This document shows positions 9,516 through 18,689 of a stretch of DNA of 62,793 nt, piece by piece (within the stretch, counting starts at the first letter, position 1; each line of letters begins with the position of its first letter). Below the pieces are notes generated by a model. It was given only the letters and a program-made list of their open reading frames with translations. It had not been told where the DNA came from and ran no database searches. The stretch is from Desulfobulbaceae bacterium (GTDB lineage: Bacteria; Desulfobacterota; Desulfobulbia; Desulfobulbales; Desulfobulbaceae). The DNA lies in assembly GCA_003508005.1 (NCBI GenBank), contig DNUE01000036.1, forward strand, positions 1 to 62,793, written 5' to 3'. The position numbers and the translations under genes are program-made.

Positions 9516-10643
9516 ATGGATCAGGACAGGAACGGACAGAAAAAAAACCGAGGCGTGCCGCCGGATTTTTCGCTCAAGGCAGTTGTTCTCAATCCGGTGC
9601 AGGCCAGGTTTTTTTCCGTCATCTTCATCATGTCCATCCTGCTTCTCGGCTGGGTCATGTGGCCGTTCTGGCAGCTCCTGATCTTTGCCTTTCTGCTGGC
9701 CGGCATTTTCCGGCCCATGTATGCCTGGCTCATCCGCTGGATGTCGCCCTGGCTTGCATCCCTTCTCACCTGTATTTTGATCGTGCTGATCGTCTTTGTG
9801 CCGCTGACCTTCTGCATCGGGGCGCTGTCAACGGAAACGCTCAGCCTCTACAGGCTGGTGAAGGACACCAACCTGTTGGCCAAACTGCAGCAATTTTTGC
9901 AAAATAATACATTGGCGCTGGAGGTACAAGGGATTCTCGCTGGTCTGGGGATAAATTTTGATCCCGACGATCTGACCGGTACCCTGTCGGTAGTAGCCGG
10001 CAAGGTGGGTTTGTTTCTCTACACCCAGGCCTCTGTCTGGGCCGGCAACATCATGAGTTTTGTCCTGCAGTTCTTCATTCTGATCCTGGTCGTCTTTTTT
10101 CTCCTGATCGATATGGAGCGGCTGCTCCGGTTCCTTATGCGGCTTTCACCCCTGCCCCAGGGACAGAATGACCTGCTGCTCAGAAAGTTCATGGATATTG
10201 CCGGAGCAATCCTCGTAGTCAACGGAATCAGCGGCATCATCCAGGGGGTCCTGGCCGGGGCCTATTTCTCCATTCTGGGGCTCCCGTCGCCGATCCTCTG
10301 GGGGAGCGTCATGGCGGTCCTCGCCTTTCTGCCGATATTCGGCATCGGCCTGGTCCTGGTTCCCACCTCCTTCATCTTTTTCGTTGGAGGAAAACTGCTC
10401 CTGGCGCTGGGCACCCTTGTATTTTATATGTTTCTCTCCTTTTCCATGGAATACCTGCTCAAACCGAAGCTGGTCGGCAACCGGGTGCAGATGCACACCC
10501 TGCTGGTCTTCCTCGCAATTCTCGGCGGCATGGCCTTGTTCGGGTTCCTGGGCATTATCTATGGTCCCCTGATCGCCACCGCTTTTCTTACTCTGTCCGA
10601 ACTCTACCTGACTGTCTACCGGACGGCTGCTGAGAAGAGATAA
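9516..10643 (+). CDS. AI-2E family (PerM-like) membrane permease
   Basis: 375 residues with about seven or eight hydrophobic helices arranged as in AI-2E/PerM proteins: an N-terminal pair (WVMWPFWQLLIFAFLLAGIF), a large soluble segment, and a C-terminal group with GIIQGVLAGAYFSILGLPSP and the late FGFLGIIYGPLIA motif. Members are linked to autoinducer or Na+/Li+ export; the substrate here is unknown. The start at 9516 gives a short cytosolic leader; a longer frame to 9420 has an unlikely beginning. It is followed after 4 bases by a LapG-like gene, so the two are probably co-transcribed. Confidence 0.85.
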   Translation: MDQDRNGQKKNRGVPPDFSLKAVVLNPVQARFFSVIFIMSILLLGWVMWPFWQLLIFAFLLAGIFRPMYAWLIRWMSPWLASLLTCILIVLIVFVPLTFCIGALSTETLSLYRLVKDTNLLAKLQQFLQNNTLALEVQGILAGLGINFDPDDLTGTLSVVAGKVGLFLYTQASVWAGNIMSFVLQFFILILVVFFLLIDMERLLRFLMRLSPLPQGQNDLLLRKFMDIAGAILVVNGISGIIQGVLAGAYFSILGLPSPILWGSVMAVLAFLPIFGIGLVLVPTSFIFFVGGKLLLALGTLVFYMFLSFSMEYLLKPKLVGNRVQMHTLLVFLAILGGMALFGFLGIIYGPLIATAFLTLSELYLTVYRTAAEKR

Positions 10644-10647
10644 AAGA

Positions 10648-11352
10648 ATGAAGACGCTGCAAGCAACCTGCCCGGCAAGCACGACCATGCTTCTGCTCCT
10701 GCTCGTTCTCCTCCTGACCCTCAGCAGTTGCGCCAGGAAACCGCAAGTGGTGCAAAGGGACGAGGCGCCGCCTGAGATGGTCCAGCCCGCACCGCCTCCA
10801 CCGCCCGAACTGACGAAGCTGGAGGCCTGGCGACAGCTGGTCAGGGAGAAGCAGGCGGTTCCTGTCCAGGAGAAACTCCAGACCGTGAATACCTTTTTCA
10901 ACAAGTTTGAGTTTGTTGAGGACAGGTACCTGTGGGGCAGGGACGATTACTGGGCCACTCTCTTTGAAACGCTCAGCATGAGCGGCGGGGACTGCGAGGA
11001 TTTGACCATTGCCAAGTATTTCACCCTGCGTGAACTGGATATCCCGGATCAGCGTCTGCGCATCACCTACGTGATTTCCCTGCAGACCAAGAAGCCGCAT
11101 ATGGTCCTGACCTACAGCCCAGAGGCCAACACTGACCCACTGGTGCTGGACACGATCAACCAGCAAATCCTGCCCGTATCAAGACGCTCTGATCTTGTCC
11201 CGGTCTACAGCTTCAACGAGAACGGGTATTGGCTTGCCAGGCAACAGGAGGGCTGGAAGGGGAAACAGCTGGGCAGTTCCACGAAGCTTTCCATGTGGTG
11301 GGGGCTGCTGCAGAGGGCGCCTGGGGACAGGTGGAATCTGCCCGAGGGGTAA
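10648..11352 (+). CDS. LapG-like transglutaminase-type cysteine protease, lipoprotein
   Basis: 234 residues. A signal sequence ending in the lipobox LSSC predicts a lipid-anchored periplasmic protein, followed by a proline-rich linker. The catalytic core has GGDCEDLTIAKYFTL (Cys near 116), KPHMVLTY (His near 151) and LVLDTIN (Asp near 168), the triad pattern of the bacterial transglutaminase-like cysteine proteinases, whose best-known member LapG releases large adhesins from the cell surface. Classical LapG is soluble and held by LapD; neither LapD nor a LapA-type adhesin is in the window. It is coupled to the upstream permease (4-base gap). Confidence 0.82.
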   Translation: MKTLQATCPASTTMLLLLLVLLLTLSSCARKPQVVQRDEAPPEMVQPAPPPPPELTKLEAWRQLVREKQAVPVQEKLQTVNTFFNKFEFVEDRYLWGRDDYWATLFETLSMSGGDCEDLTIAKYFTLRELDIPDQRLRITYVISLQTKKPHMVLTYSPEANTDPLVLDTINQQILPVSRRSDLVPVYSFNENGYWLARQQEGWKGKQLGSSTKLSMWWGLLQRAPGDRWNLPEG

Positions 11353-11401
11353 ATGCGCCTGGGGCTGTGGCGGCAAGGGGACAGAACAGGGTGAAAGGCA
11401 G

Positions 11402-12397
11402 ATGAACAGGGAGGACTGGTCGCGGGGCCAGCTGCTTGCTGCCTCAAGCGCGTACTGGCGTGGTTGCGCCTTGCAGGCAGGGGTCAGGCTCGAGGTTTTT
11501 ACCGCTTTGCATGAGGATCAGCTCCACCTGGAGGAGATCGCCGCCCGCATCAACGCCGATCTTCGCGGCACGGAAATGCTGCTCAATGCCCTGGCGGCGA
11601 TGGGCCTGCTGGTCAAGGAGGGCCGGCGCTACAGCAATGGCCCGGCTGCCCGGGAGTTTCTTTCCCGGTCCTCGGACCGGTACATCGGTCATATCATCCT
11701 GCACCACCACCATATCCTTGACGGCTGGGCCCAGCTCGACCAGGCGGTCAGGCAGGGCGCCCCGGTCCGCAAACGCTCCTATGGCGAGACAGCGGAGCGG
11801 GAGAGCTTTCTCCTGGGCATGTTCAACCTGGCCATGGGCATTGCCCCCCGCCTGAGCGTGCAAGTCGATCTCTCCGGCCGACGTCGTCTCCTTGATCTGG
11901 GCGGCGGACCCGGAACCTATGCCATCCATTTCTGCCTGGCCAACCCTGGCCTGTCCGCCGTCATCTATGACCTGCCGACCACCGAGCCTTTTGCCCGGCA
12001 GACCATAGGCAAATTTGGATTGGGAGAGCGCATCGCCTTTGCTGGCGGTGACTGTAACCAGGACCCCATCCCCGGGGGCCCGTACGATGCGGCCTGGTTG
12101 TCCCATATCCTGCACAGCCATGGCCCGGACGAGTGCCGGCGGATCATCGCCCGGACAGCGGAGGCCTTGGAGCCGGGCGGTCTGATTATGATTCATGAGT
12201 TCATCCTGGAGAACAGCGCGGACGCCCCGGAGTTTCCTGCCCTGTTTTCCCTGAATATGCTGGTCAACAACTCCGCGGGCAGGTCCTATACCGAGGAGGA
12301 ATTGACCGACATGCTGCGTTCCGCCGGGGTGCGCACTATCGCCCGGCATCCATTCCGCGGGCCCAATGATTCGTCTATCCTCCATGGCACGGTATAG
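11402..12397 (+). CDS. SAM-dependent O-methyltransferase (acetylserotonin/CrtF-like)
   Basis: 331 residues. The N-terminal half (about 20-100) is a winged-helix dimerisation module typical of plant-type O-methyltransferases (LEEIAARINADLRGTEMLLN). The SAM-binding motif I LDLGGGPGTYA is near residue 165, followed by GDCNQDPIP and a Rossmann core with LEPGGLIMIHEFIL. It transfers a methyl group from SAM to an unknown small molecule. The start at 11402 is preferred (GTGAAAGGCAG upstream) over a longer frame overlapping the previous gene. Neighbours give no clue to the substrate. Confidence 0.82.
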   Translation: MNREDWSRGQLLAASSAYWRGCALQAGVRLEVFTALHEDQLHLEEIAARINADLRGTEMLLNALAAMGLLVKEGRRYSNGPAAREFLSRSSDRYIGHIILHHHHILDGWAQLDQAVRQGAPVRKRSYGETAERESFLLGMFNLAMGIAPRLSVQVDLSGRRRLLDLGGGPGTYAIHFCLANPGLSAVIYDLPTTEPFARQTIGKFGLGERIAFAGGDCNQDPIPGGPYDAAWLSHILHSHGPDECRRIIARTAEALEPGGLIMIHEFILENSADAPEFPALFSLNMLVNNSAGRSYTEEELTDMLRSAGVRTIARHPFRGPNDSSILHGTV

Positions 12398-12594
12398 CTG
12401 TACGTGCCCATCAAGCTTTTCGACTTCATAATCCATATCATTTCCCTTTGATCCCGATTCAGACTCCGACCCCGATAGGTTCCCGCCTCCACATGAGGCA
12501 AAAGTGGTTGGATAAACGGGCCGGGCCATAACCCAAAACATGGACAACCCCGCGCCGGTTTCCGGAAATAACGAATTAGACCGAGCAAACCTGC

Positions 12595-13272
12595 TCACAG
12601 GTTCGTGTGGGTCCTGACCCAGAGGACGATCCTTTCGTACACCGTTGCGGGCAGCAGCACGGCCGCCAGCCAGGCACCTATGTTGACGTGGGCGGAGACC
12701 CAGATCTCCCCTTTGCCCAGTGGCGGGTCGCACGCTGACGAGTTGTAGGGGAAAAAGCGAAAAGCCGCAGCGACCGGGCTGTTCAGCGCCCTGATCCTGA
12801 GCAGGTGGTGGGGCGAACTGACCAGGCCCACGGAGTCCATCCCCTTCTCTCCAATTATTTCCTTGATCCGGGCCAGATTGCTGAGGCTGTCCCGGGACTG
12901 GTCGTCAACCAGGATCTGTTCTTCCGCGACCCCTCGGCTGAGAAGATAGCGTGCCATCAAGCGGGCGCCGTTCGTCCCTTGATCCGGCCGGTTGCCTCCG
13001 GCAACGAGCAGGAGGCGGGCCCTCTTGTTTCGGAGGAGCGACAGGCCATAGTGGAGGCGCCTTTTGGTCTCGTTGTTGATCCCAGTGCGTGTCGGGGTAA
13101 AGCCATTGAACAGGACGGCGACCACCGTTACCGTTCCCCCGTCATGGGCCGGGAGCCCTGGATAGAGAAGGGAGACCGGCAGGAGCGCAAACAGGGCGAT
13201 ATCCGCCAGGAGCAGGCCGGCAATGATGGCAACGGTCTGCGCTGGCCACCGTGGATGAAGGGTGCCTTTCAT
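12595..13272 (-). CDS. DUF218 (YdcF/SanA/ElyC-like) membrane protein
   Basis: 225 residues. One N-terminal membrane helix (about 12-38) is followed by a DUF218 domain: VVAVLFNGF, then LLLVAGGNRPDQG, GVAEEQILVDDQSRDSLSNL and GLVSSPHHLLR, the conserved order of glycine and acidic motifs of the family. Relatives act in envelope or vancomycin-barrier functions in enterobacteria, but the reaction is unknown. A C-terminal hydrophobic segment may re-enter the membrane. It is convergent with the methyltransferase; the 197-base gap between them shows no gene or clear terminator. Confidence 0.78.
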   Translation of the reverse strand: MKGTLHPRWPAQTVAIIAGLLLADIALFALLPVSLLYPGLPAHDGGTVTVVAVLFNGFTPTRTGINNETKRRLHYGLSLLRNKRARLLLVAGGNRPDQGTNGARLMARYLLSRGVAEEQILVDDQSRDSLSNLARIKEIIGEKGMDSVGLVSSPHHLLRIRALNSPVAAAFRFFPYNSSACDPPLGKGEIWVSAHVNIGAWLAAVLLPATVYERIVLWVRTHTNL

Positions 13273-13292
13273 GGAGGAAGGCGGCCGGTCGG

Positions 13293-15206
13293 TTACCAGC
13301 CGCCGCCGCCGCCGCCACCGCCGCCGCCGCCGGAGGAGCCGCCGCCGGAGGAACCGCCGCTGCCGGAGCTCGATCCCGGCGCGGTGGAAGAGGAGGAAAT
13401 GCTGGATGCCAAGGAGGAGCCGAGGCTAGAGGCCAGGCCGCCCGAGGAGAATGCACCGTGACCGGTGTACCAGGCGGGGGCGTAGCCGCCATCCCTGCCG
13501 GCCTGGGCCAGCAGGTCGCTGAACTGCTCGCTCCACTGCTGTTCCACATCCAGGGCCAGTGCCCAGGGCAGGAACTGCTCAAACAGGGCCGGGGTCTTTT
13601 CCGGGGGGTTCAGCAGGTTGAGGCGGTCTTTTTCCGCGACGGAGAGGTACATTTTCAGTCCCTCCAGCTGGTCCATGACTGAGCGGCCCAGGATGGTCGG
13701 GGCCTTGAGCAGGTGGTAGAATAGCAGGTTCAGGGCAAGCACCGCGGCCAGGCCGGCCACGCTGGTGAGCGAAGCGACCAGGACCAGAGAGACGAATCCG
13801 AAAATCCAGCCCGCCAGGAAGGGCAGAGTAAAGAGGGTCGAAGCAACGGCCGCCCCCTTGGCGACGAAGCCTGACGAAGCGGCGGTTCTCCAGGCGTTGT
13901 AGGTTTGGAGGAGCAGGGCGTAGCAGCCCGCGGTCCAGATGGAGAGCCAGAGCCCGAGGAAACCGGCCGCCGCGGAATCATGTGCGCAAAGGATAATGGC
14001 CAGGAGGACGAGGAGGGTGATGCCCAGCCCCGGCAGCAGGTATCTGCTGTTGCGTTTGAAATGCAGGGTCTCGAAACCGTCTCGAAGGCCTTTTTCCAGG
14101 GCCGAGATTGCCTCCTGGATCACCAAGTGATTGGTTTGTTTAAGTTTTAGAGTCTCCTTAACGGCGAAGAGCTTCTTGACAAGAGTTTTCTCGCCACTGG
14201 AGAGAGCGTCATTGTTGTCTTCCCTGGTGCGTTTCAGGGTGAAGGTTCCCTGGTCGTCTTCGATCACCAGGTTTTTTTTGACCGCCAGCTCGACCAGGGC
14301 GCAGGCAAAGGCCTTGTGATCGAACCCCATGCGCATGACAAAACGGGCTGCGGCGGGGGAGAACCCCTTGGGCGGTTCATAGCGGGGGATGATGGTGCCG
14401 GCCGGGGGATCCTTGCCGATGAAGATCCAGACAACAAGGTAGTAGGCCAGCAGGATCAGCAGGCCTGTTGCGGCGGCCAGGACATCCAAATTGTCCTTGA
14501 CGAAAGAGGCGGCCCGGTCCGCGGCATCCGGCTCGGCGACCACCCCCTTGGGCCAGGCCACGGCCACGGTCAGCCCCTCGTGCGCCGCCAGGGGGGCGGT
14601 GGTGCTGAAGCTGATGCTGCTCCCTTCCTGCCGCGTCATCTCGGCCGCCGCCGCCGTTGAACCCTGCGGGCCGGTATAGAAGGCATGCTGGAGCAGGGGA
14701 GTGCCCTCGGGCAGGACAATGGTGGCGCTCGCGGTGTCGATGGGAAAGGACCAGCCGTTGCCGGTCACGTTCCAGTACAGTTCGTCATAGTCCGCAAAGA
14801 AACCGATCTGGCGGGAGGTCTGGTAGGTGAGGGTATAGGTATAGGGGCCGGGGGCGAGGAAGACGTCCGCCTGGCCCATATACACCCGGACGCCGTTGCC
14901 CATTTCCTCGAGGTGGTAGGATTCTGGTCCTCCATCGCGCTCAACGCTCAGGGGCGTGAAGTCCACCCGGACCCGGTGGCCGGCCCGGTCGGTGTACGTG
15001 GTCGGGAAATCCCGGAAAATGCCGCGCTTGATCTCACTGCCCTCGGCAACCACCGAGATGGTCTCGGTGACCGTGAGCAGGCCGTTTGCGTCGACGGTAA
15101 TCCGACTGTCGAAGCTGGTGATCCGCTCATTCGCCAGCAGCGGGCCGCAGAAGAACTGAAAGGTGATCAGCAGGAGCAGGAAGCCCCTCAGCACGGATTT
15201 GGGCAT
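13293..15206 (-). CDS. DUF2207 membrane protein with poly-glycine tail
   Basis: 637 residues: signal peptide (to about residue 25), a DUF2207 extracytoplasmic domain (about 28-210, with ITSFDSRITVDANGLLTVTE), a membrane helix, a cytosolic segment, further helices near 400-500, and a tail rich in serine and glycine ending in a run of glycines and GW. This poly-glycine ending is a family habit and may anchor or expose the tail. The function is unknown. It begins 8 bases after the LemA gene; LemA-DUF2207 pairs recur in many bacteria, indicating a shared envelope role. Confidence 0.85.
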   Translation of the reverse strand: MPKSVLRGFLLLLITFQFFCGPLLANERITSFDSRITVDANGLLTVTETISVVAEGSEIKRGIFRDFPTTYTDRAGHRVRVDFTPLSVERDGGPESYHLEEMGNGVRVYMGQADVFLAPGPYTYTLTYQTSRQIGFFADYDELYWNVTGNGWSFPIDTASATIVLPEGTPLLQHAFYTGPQGSTAAAAEMTRQEGSSISFSTTAPLAAHEGLTVAVAWPKGVVAEPDAADRAASFVKDNLDVLAAATGLLILLAYYLVVWIFIGKDPPAGTIIPRYEPPKGFSPAAARFVMRMGFDHKAFACALVELAVKKNLVIEDDQGTFTLKRTREDNNDALSSGEKTLVKKLFAVKETLKLKQTNHLVIQEAISALEKGLRDGFETLHFKRNSRYLLPGLGITLLVLLAIILCAHDSAAAGFLGLWLSIWTAGCYALLLQTYNAWRTAASSGFVAKGAAVASTLFTLPFLAGWIFGFVSLVLVASLTSVAGLAAVLALNLLFYHLLKAPTILGRSVMDQLEGLKMYLSVAEKDRLNLLNPPEKTPALFEQFLPWALALDVEQQWSEQFSDLLAQAGRDGGYAPAWYTGHGAFSSGGLASSLGSSLASSISSSSTAPGSSSGSGGSSGGGSSGGGGGGGGGGGW

Positions 15207-15214
15207 GACAGGGA

Positions 15215-15787
15215 TTATTTCCTGGCGGTGCTGAAGTCCACCTTGGGGACCGCCCGGTCCGCCTCGTTTTCGATCTCGAAGAATTCCGCCTTGGCAAAGT
15301 TGAACATGCGGGCGACAATAGAGTTGGGGAAGGTCTCGATGCCGACATTTAAATTGCGGACCGTGCCGTTGTAATAGCGCCGGGCCATCTGGATTTCGTT
15401 TTCCAGCTGGGCTAATTGGTTCTGCAGGTCGATGAAGTTCTGGTTGGCCTTCAGATCCGGATAGTTTTCCGCCACGGCGAACAGGGCACCCAGGCTCCTG
15501 GTGAGTGCAGATTCGGCGGCGATCTTGGCCCCGACCGTGGAGGCACTCATCGATTGGGCCCGCAGACTGGTAACCTGTTCCAGGACGGAACGCTCATGGC
15601 CCATGTAGCCCTTGACCGATTCAAGCAGGTTGGGGATGAGATCGGAACGCCGTTTGAGCTGGACGTCGATTCCGCTCCAGCCTTCATCCTTCATGTTGCG
15701 GAGCCTGATCAGGCCGTTGTAGACAGCAATGAGCCACAGCACCAACGCTGCGGCTGCAGCAAGAATGGAAAGCAGTGTGACCAGCAT
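15215..15787 (-). CDS. lemA: LemA family protein
   Basis: 190 residues: an N-terminal membrane helix (LLSILAAAAALVLWLIAVYN), then the LemA helical core with RLRNMKDEGWSGIDVQLKRR and LIPNLLESVKGYMGHE, and the late ARRYYNGTVRNLN motif. The ATG at 15787 has AGGAG five bases upstream; a GTG two codons earlier is less likely. The biochemical role of LemA proteins is unsettled. It is coupled to the DUF2207 gene 8 bases downstream. Confidence 0.93.
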   Translation of the reverse strand: MLVTLLSILAAAAALVLWLIAVYNGLIRLRNMKDEGWSGIDVQLKRRSDLIPNLLESVKGYMGHERSVLEQVTSLRAQSMSASTVGAKIAAESALTRSLGALFAVAENYPDLKANQNFIDLQNQLAQLENEIQMARRYYNGTVRNLNVGIETFPNSIVARMFNFAKAEFFEIENEADRAVPKVDFSTARK

Positions 15788-15977
15788 GTACACTCCTTGG
15801 GCAGAGGTTGCCGGACTGCCGGGGGCGGCGATGGTGTCCGGATGGTGATGTATTCAATCCGCGGGGAGAGAACGGTCTCTCACTCTTCAGGAGAAGAGTA
15901 TAGCAGAAAAACGCTGTCCTGGCAAAAAGGGAGATGGGAAGCGGCGATATGCTTGAAGCCGTGCTGTGGCGGGTTTA

Positions 15978-16337
15978 TTAATCGGGTTTTCCCCAGGCCT
16001 GGTGAAGGCTTTTTTCGATCCTGGGCTGGATTTGCGCAAGCAGGTCTTCGCTGTGCAGATAAGGGCAGGGCTTGTCGTAGGGAAAGCGGCGGCACTGATC
16101 GGGCCGCGCCTCGTGAATGGTGCACCGTTTCGTCATCCGGTCCGGGGCCTGAAAGATGCAGGAGCCATCCGTCTTGACCTTGAAGGTGTACTTGTTTTCC
16201 AGGTAGCGGCTGCGCACCTCGCCGTCGCTGATCCCCAGGTGCCGGGCCATCCGGTTGATATCCGTGGCGGTGAGCAGCAGCGTCGAGCCTTCCAGCCGGT
16301 AGCAGCAGTAGCCGGGGCAGTAATTGCAGTAGATCAT
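15978..16337 (-). CDS. YkgJ family cysteine-cluster protein
   Basis: 119 residues. It opens with CNYCPGYCC and later has CIFQAPDRMTKRCTIHEARP and CRRFPYDKPCPYL, the cysteine spacing of YkgJ/UPF0153 proteins, which are thought to bind zinc or an iron-sulfur centre. Its cellular role is unknown. It stands alone between lemA and tRNA-Pro. A longer overlapping frame on the same strand is a shadow. Compare the YkgJ-like domain fused to a phosphatase at 56758. Confidence 0.87.
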   Translation of the reverse strand: MIYCNYCPGYCCYRLEGSTLLLTATDINRMARHLGISDGEVRSRYLENKYTFKVKTDGSCIFQAPDRMTKRCTIHEARPDQCRRFPYDKPCPYLHSEDLLAQIQPRIEKSLHQAWGKPD

Positions 16338-16448
16338 CGGCGTGGAACAAGAAAACGGTAGAGGTTTGGGGCTGAGACGGCGGGCGGCTGGGGAACCGGT
16401 TCGCTTTCCCCTTCTTGGGAATAATATGTCGAGATCATTTTAAAAAAA

Positions 16449-16526
16449 TGGTCGGGGCGGTAGGATTCGAACCTACGACCTCCTGCTCCCAAGGCAGGCG
16501 CGCTAACCAGGCTGCGCTACGCCCCG
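16449..16526 (-). tRNA. tRNA-Pro (anticodon UGG)
   Basis: 78 nt with encoded CCA. The acceptor CGGGGCG pairs with CGCCCCG; anticodon stem CCTGC/GCAGG encloses CTTGGGA (anticodon TGG); the T arm has GGTTCGAATCC. All arms fold. Confidence 0.95.
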
Positions 16527-16701
16527 ACGGTGGTGGAATCGCTCGGCGAAAAGTCGATACCTGATACCGGGTTTTCCGGGCAAGCGCAACTCCTTTTTTC
16601 AACTTTCCCTTGACTGGCAAGAAGTGCTGTGCTATTAAATTGTGCCTTTAACGGAGACCTTCCGGTTGCCGGTGCTGGAGAAGCATGACTACGCTTTGCG
16701 T

Positions 16702-16777
16702 TCCTGGGTAGCTCAGTCGGTAGAGCAGGTGACTGTTAATCACCCTGTCGGGGGTTCGAGTCCCTCCCCAGGAGCCA
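16702..16777 (+). tRNA. tRNA-Asn (anticodon GUU)
   Basis: 76 nt with encoded CCA. The acceptor TCCTGGG pairs with CCCAGGA; anticodon stem GGTGA/TCACC encloses CTGTTAA (anticodon GTT); the T arm has GGTTCGAGTCC. An intrinsic terminator follows 7 bases later. Confidence 0.96.
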
Positions 16778-16783
16778 GTTTTC

Positions 16784-16808
16784 AAACCGCCGTTTTCGGC
16801 GGTTTTTT
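16784..16808 (+). terminator. Intrinsic terminator of tRNA-Asn
   Basis: AAACCGCCG and CGGCGGTTT form a 9-bp stem around TTTT, followed by a T-run. Confidence 0.9.
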
Positions 16809-16815
16809 ATATATT

Positions 16816-16851
16816 GCAAGACCCCGTGGGGTGATCCCCTCGGGGTCTTGC
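16816..16851. repeat. Inverted repeat between tRNA-Asn and the MFS gene
   Basis: 11-bp arms (GCAAGACCCCG and its complement) with a further internal GGGG/CCCC pairing. It could be a back-up terminator for the convergent MFS gene, but there is no strong T-run. Nothing else is recognised in the 150 bases up to 17003 apart from a small GAGGGC/GCCCTC hairpin near 16875. Confidence 0.5.
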
Positions 16852-17002
16852 TGTTTTCGTACCTTATTCCTTGCTGAGGGCCTTTCGCCCTCCCTGCAGA
16901 TTCTTCGAGTCGATGCGCTTCCTCAGACGGGCAGCGAGCCCCCGCAGGGAATTGCATCCCCCCTCTCAAAAGAATTCTCTAATCCCATGCTTCTCATTCA
17001 GG

Positions 17003-18238
17003 TCAACTTGGGATGCGCGGCACCGGCATATCACGTCCGAAAAACGCGAATCCCAATGTGCCGATAATTCCAAAGACCGTCGCGGTGACCAGGTTAGTCT
17101 GCGGGCTGATCTGCCAGAGAAAAGCGCCGCCCAGGGCGGCAACCGCGACGACTACATCCCGGATCAGATAGTAGAGTCCGAACATGCCCGCCTTGCAGTG
17201 GTCCGGGGCGAGATCCATGATCAGGGCCTTGCGGGTGGGCTCGCCGAACTCCTTGAGCCCCCGCAGGATGAACGCGCCGATCAGCCACAAGAGCGAGTTG
17301 CTGAAAAGGAGCACGAGGGGAAACAGGGTGAAAAAAACAAAGGTGATGAGGACAAAGGGCTTTTTGGTGCCGCGGTCGGCCAGGCAGGCTACCGGGATGT
17401 AGATCAGCACCGCCGTGGCCATCTCGATGGTGGTCAGCATCCCGAACTGCACAGCCGATACCGGCTGCGAGATCACCTTCATGCACCAGACCACCACGAA
17501 GGCATAGGGGATCTGTTCGCAGAACCGGACGAGGATGTCGGTTACCAAAAGTCCCTTCATGGCCGGATTCATCAGCCGCAGCAGTTTCAATGGATTTTTT
17601 TCCGGTTTGAGAGTGCCAGCGTCGGCGACGGATACTCTTGCTGGGCTTTCTTCGAGCATCCGCTGCTGCAGCAGCACCGCCACGATGGCCATAACCAGGG
17701 CGGCCGCAAAGGCGAGCCGGACACCGTCGCGTTCGCCCCAGATCTCGATGAAGAGCCCGCCGAGCAGGGGGCCGAGCGCCATGGGAATGCGCCTGACCAG
17801 CGAGTGCATGCTCACGCCCATGGTGCGCTTGTTTGCAGGCAGCACTTTGTACATCAGGCTCATGGTGGCCGGCAGCGATACGGCAGACCAGGAAATGAAA
17901 AGAACGGCGCCGGCCAGCGCCGCCTGCCAGGACGGAACGAGGATCACCAAGGCGAAACCGGCCATGGCCAGCAGATTGAAAAGCAAAAGCGATTTCTTGA
18001 TGCCAAGGCGGTCGGCAAGGTAGCCCCCCGGAAAAGCGTAGAGGGCCGAAAGCAGGTTGTCCATGGCCTGCATCAGGCCGATGGCCAGCGCTCCCCCACC
18101 AATGGCCAGCATGTAAATGGGCAGAAACCGCTCGGCCATCCTCTCGCCCATGCCCACCAGCATAACCATGGCCAGCACGCCAAGGGTGCTTCGCTGGAGG
18201 CCGAGAAAGCCTGCGAGCCGGGCGGCGCGAGTTGACAT
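17003..18238 (-). CDS. Major facilitator superfamily transporter
   Basis: 411 residues with about twelve hydrophobic helices in two halves, and the MFS loop signature GGYLADRLGIKKSLL after the second helix. A charged cytosolic loop near residues 200-220 separates the halves. The substrate is unknown. Its start lies 9 bases after the stop of a ChrB-domain gene, and ChrB-domain/MFS pairs occur in chromate-resistance settings, so anion or metal-oxyanion export is one possibility. It appears to be the last gene of a long minus-strand operon that begins near 26404. Confidence 0.85.
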   Translation of the reverse strand: MSTRAARLAGFLGLQRSTLGVLAMVMLVGMGERMAERFLPIYMLAIGGGALAIGLMQAMDNLLSALYAFPGGYLADRLGIKKSLLLFNLLAMAGFALVILVPSWQAALAGAVLFISWSAVSLPATMSLMYKVLPANKRTMGVSMHSLVRRIPMALGPLLGGLFIEIWGERDGVRLAFAAALVMAIVAVLLQQRMLEESPARVSVADAGTLKPEKNPLKLLRLMNPAMKGLLVTDILVRFCEQIPYAFVVVWCMKVISQPVSAVQFGMLTTIEMATAVLIYIPVACLADRGTKKPFVLITFVFFTLFPLVLLFSNSLLWLIGAFILRGLKEFGEPTRKALIMDLAPDHCKAGMFGLYYLIRDVVVAVAALGGAFLWQISPQTNLVTATVFGIIGTLGFAFFGRDMPVPRIPS

Positions 18239-18247
18239 GGCAGCACT

Positions 18248-18685
18248 TTACGCTTCGTTTATGGCGACATTCAGGCGGCACCAGGCGTACAGGGCGTCGT
18301 AGACTTCAAACTGCCGCTTGATGTTGTCGAGGTCGGACGGGTAGCGGAGGCCGTAGCCCACGGCAATGGCCTCGAGACCTGCGGCAAGGAGGTCGGCCTC
18401 CAGGCAGTCTGTATCCGCGGCATTGATGATTTTGGCCATGCGCAGGAGCGCTTTATCCGTCAAGCCGTATTCCTGGATCATCACATCGAAGGTGCACAGG
18501 CTATCGCGATGATGCAATTCGGCCCCGGCCGTATCAAAGGGGATCGCGCCTGTTTCAGCCGCGACATCCAGCACCTTGCTCTTGGGCACAAACAGGAACT
18601 CGGCGTCGGAGTCGATGAACCGGGTGATCAGCCAGGGGCAGGCGACGCGGTCCACGTGGACATGGGATCGGGTTATCCATTTCAT
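18248..18685 (-). CDS. ChrB-type C-terminal domain protein
   Basis: 145 residues, matching only the C-terminal domain of chromate-resistance regulator ChrB: an opening WITRSHVHVDRVACPWLI, the FIDSDAEFLFVP strand, and a histidine-acidic region (ELHHRDSLCTFDVMI) likely to bind metal. The N-terminal DNA-binding part of full ChrB is absent, as in many stand-alone copies. It starts 4 bases after the stop of the LVIVD/C13 gene and is followed by an MFS transporter. A role in chromate response is inferred only from family. Confidence 0.82.
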   Translation of the reverse strand: MKWITRSHVHVDRVACPWLITRFIDSDAEFLFVPKSKVLDVAAETGAIPFDTAGAELHHRDSLCTFDVMIQEYGLTDKALLRMAKIINAADTDCLEADLLAAGLEAIAVGYGLRYPSDLDNIKRQFEVYDALYAWCRLNVAINEA

Positions 18686-18689
18686 CAGG

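Noticed and set aside
8170..9681. 503-residue plus-strand frame opposite ilvE
   Set aside because: Complete antisense of a clear aminotransferase gene; proline/glycine-rich shadow with no domains.
13293..13400. Poly-glycine coding repeat as an unusual expansion
   Set aside because: Glycine/serine-rich tails are usual in DUF2207 proteins, so it is not novel.
16736..16969. Small frame over tRNA-Asn ending in LLGRDSNPRQGD
   Set aside because: This peptide is the typical antisense translation of a tRNA T arm.
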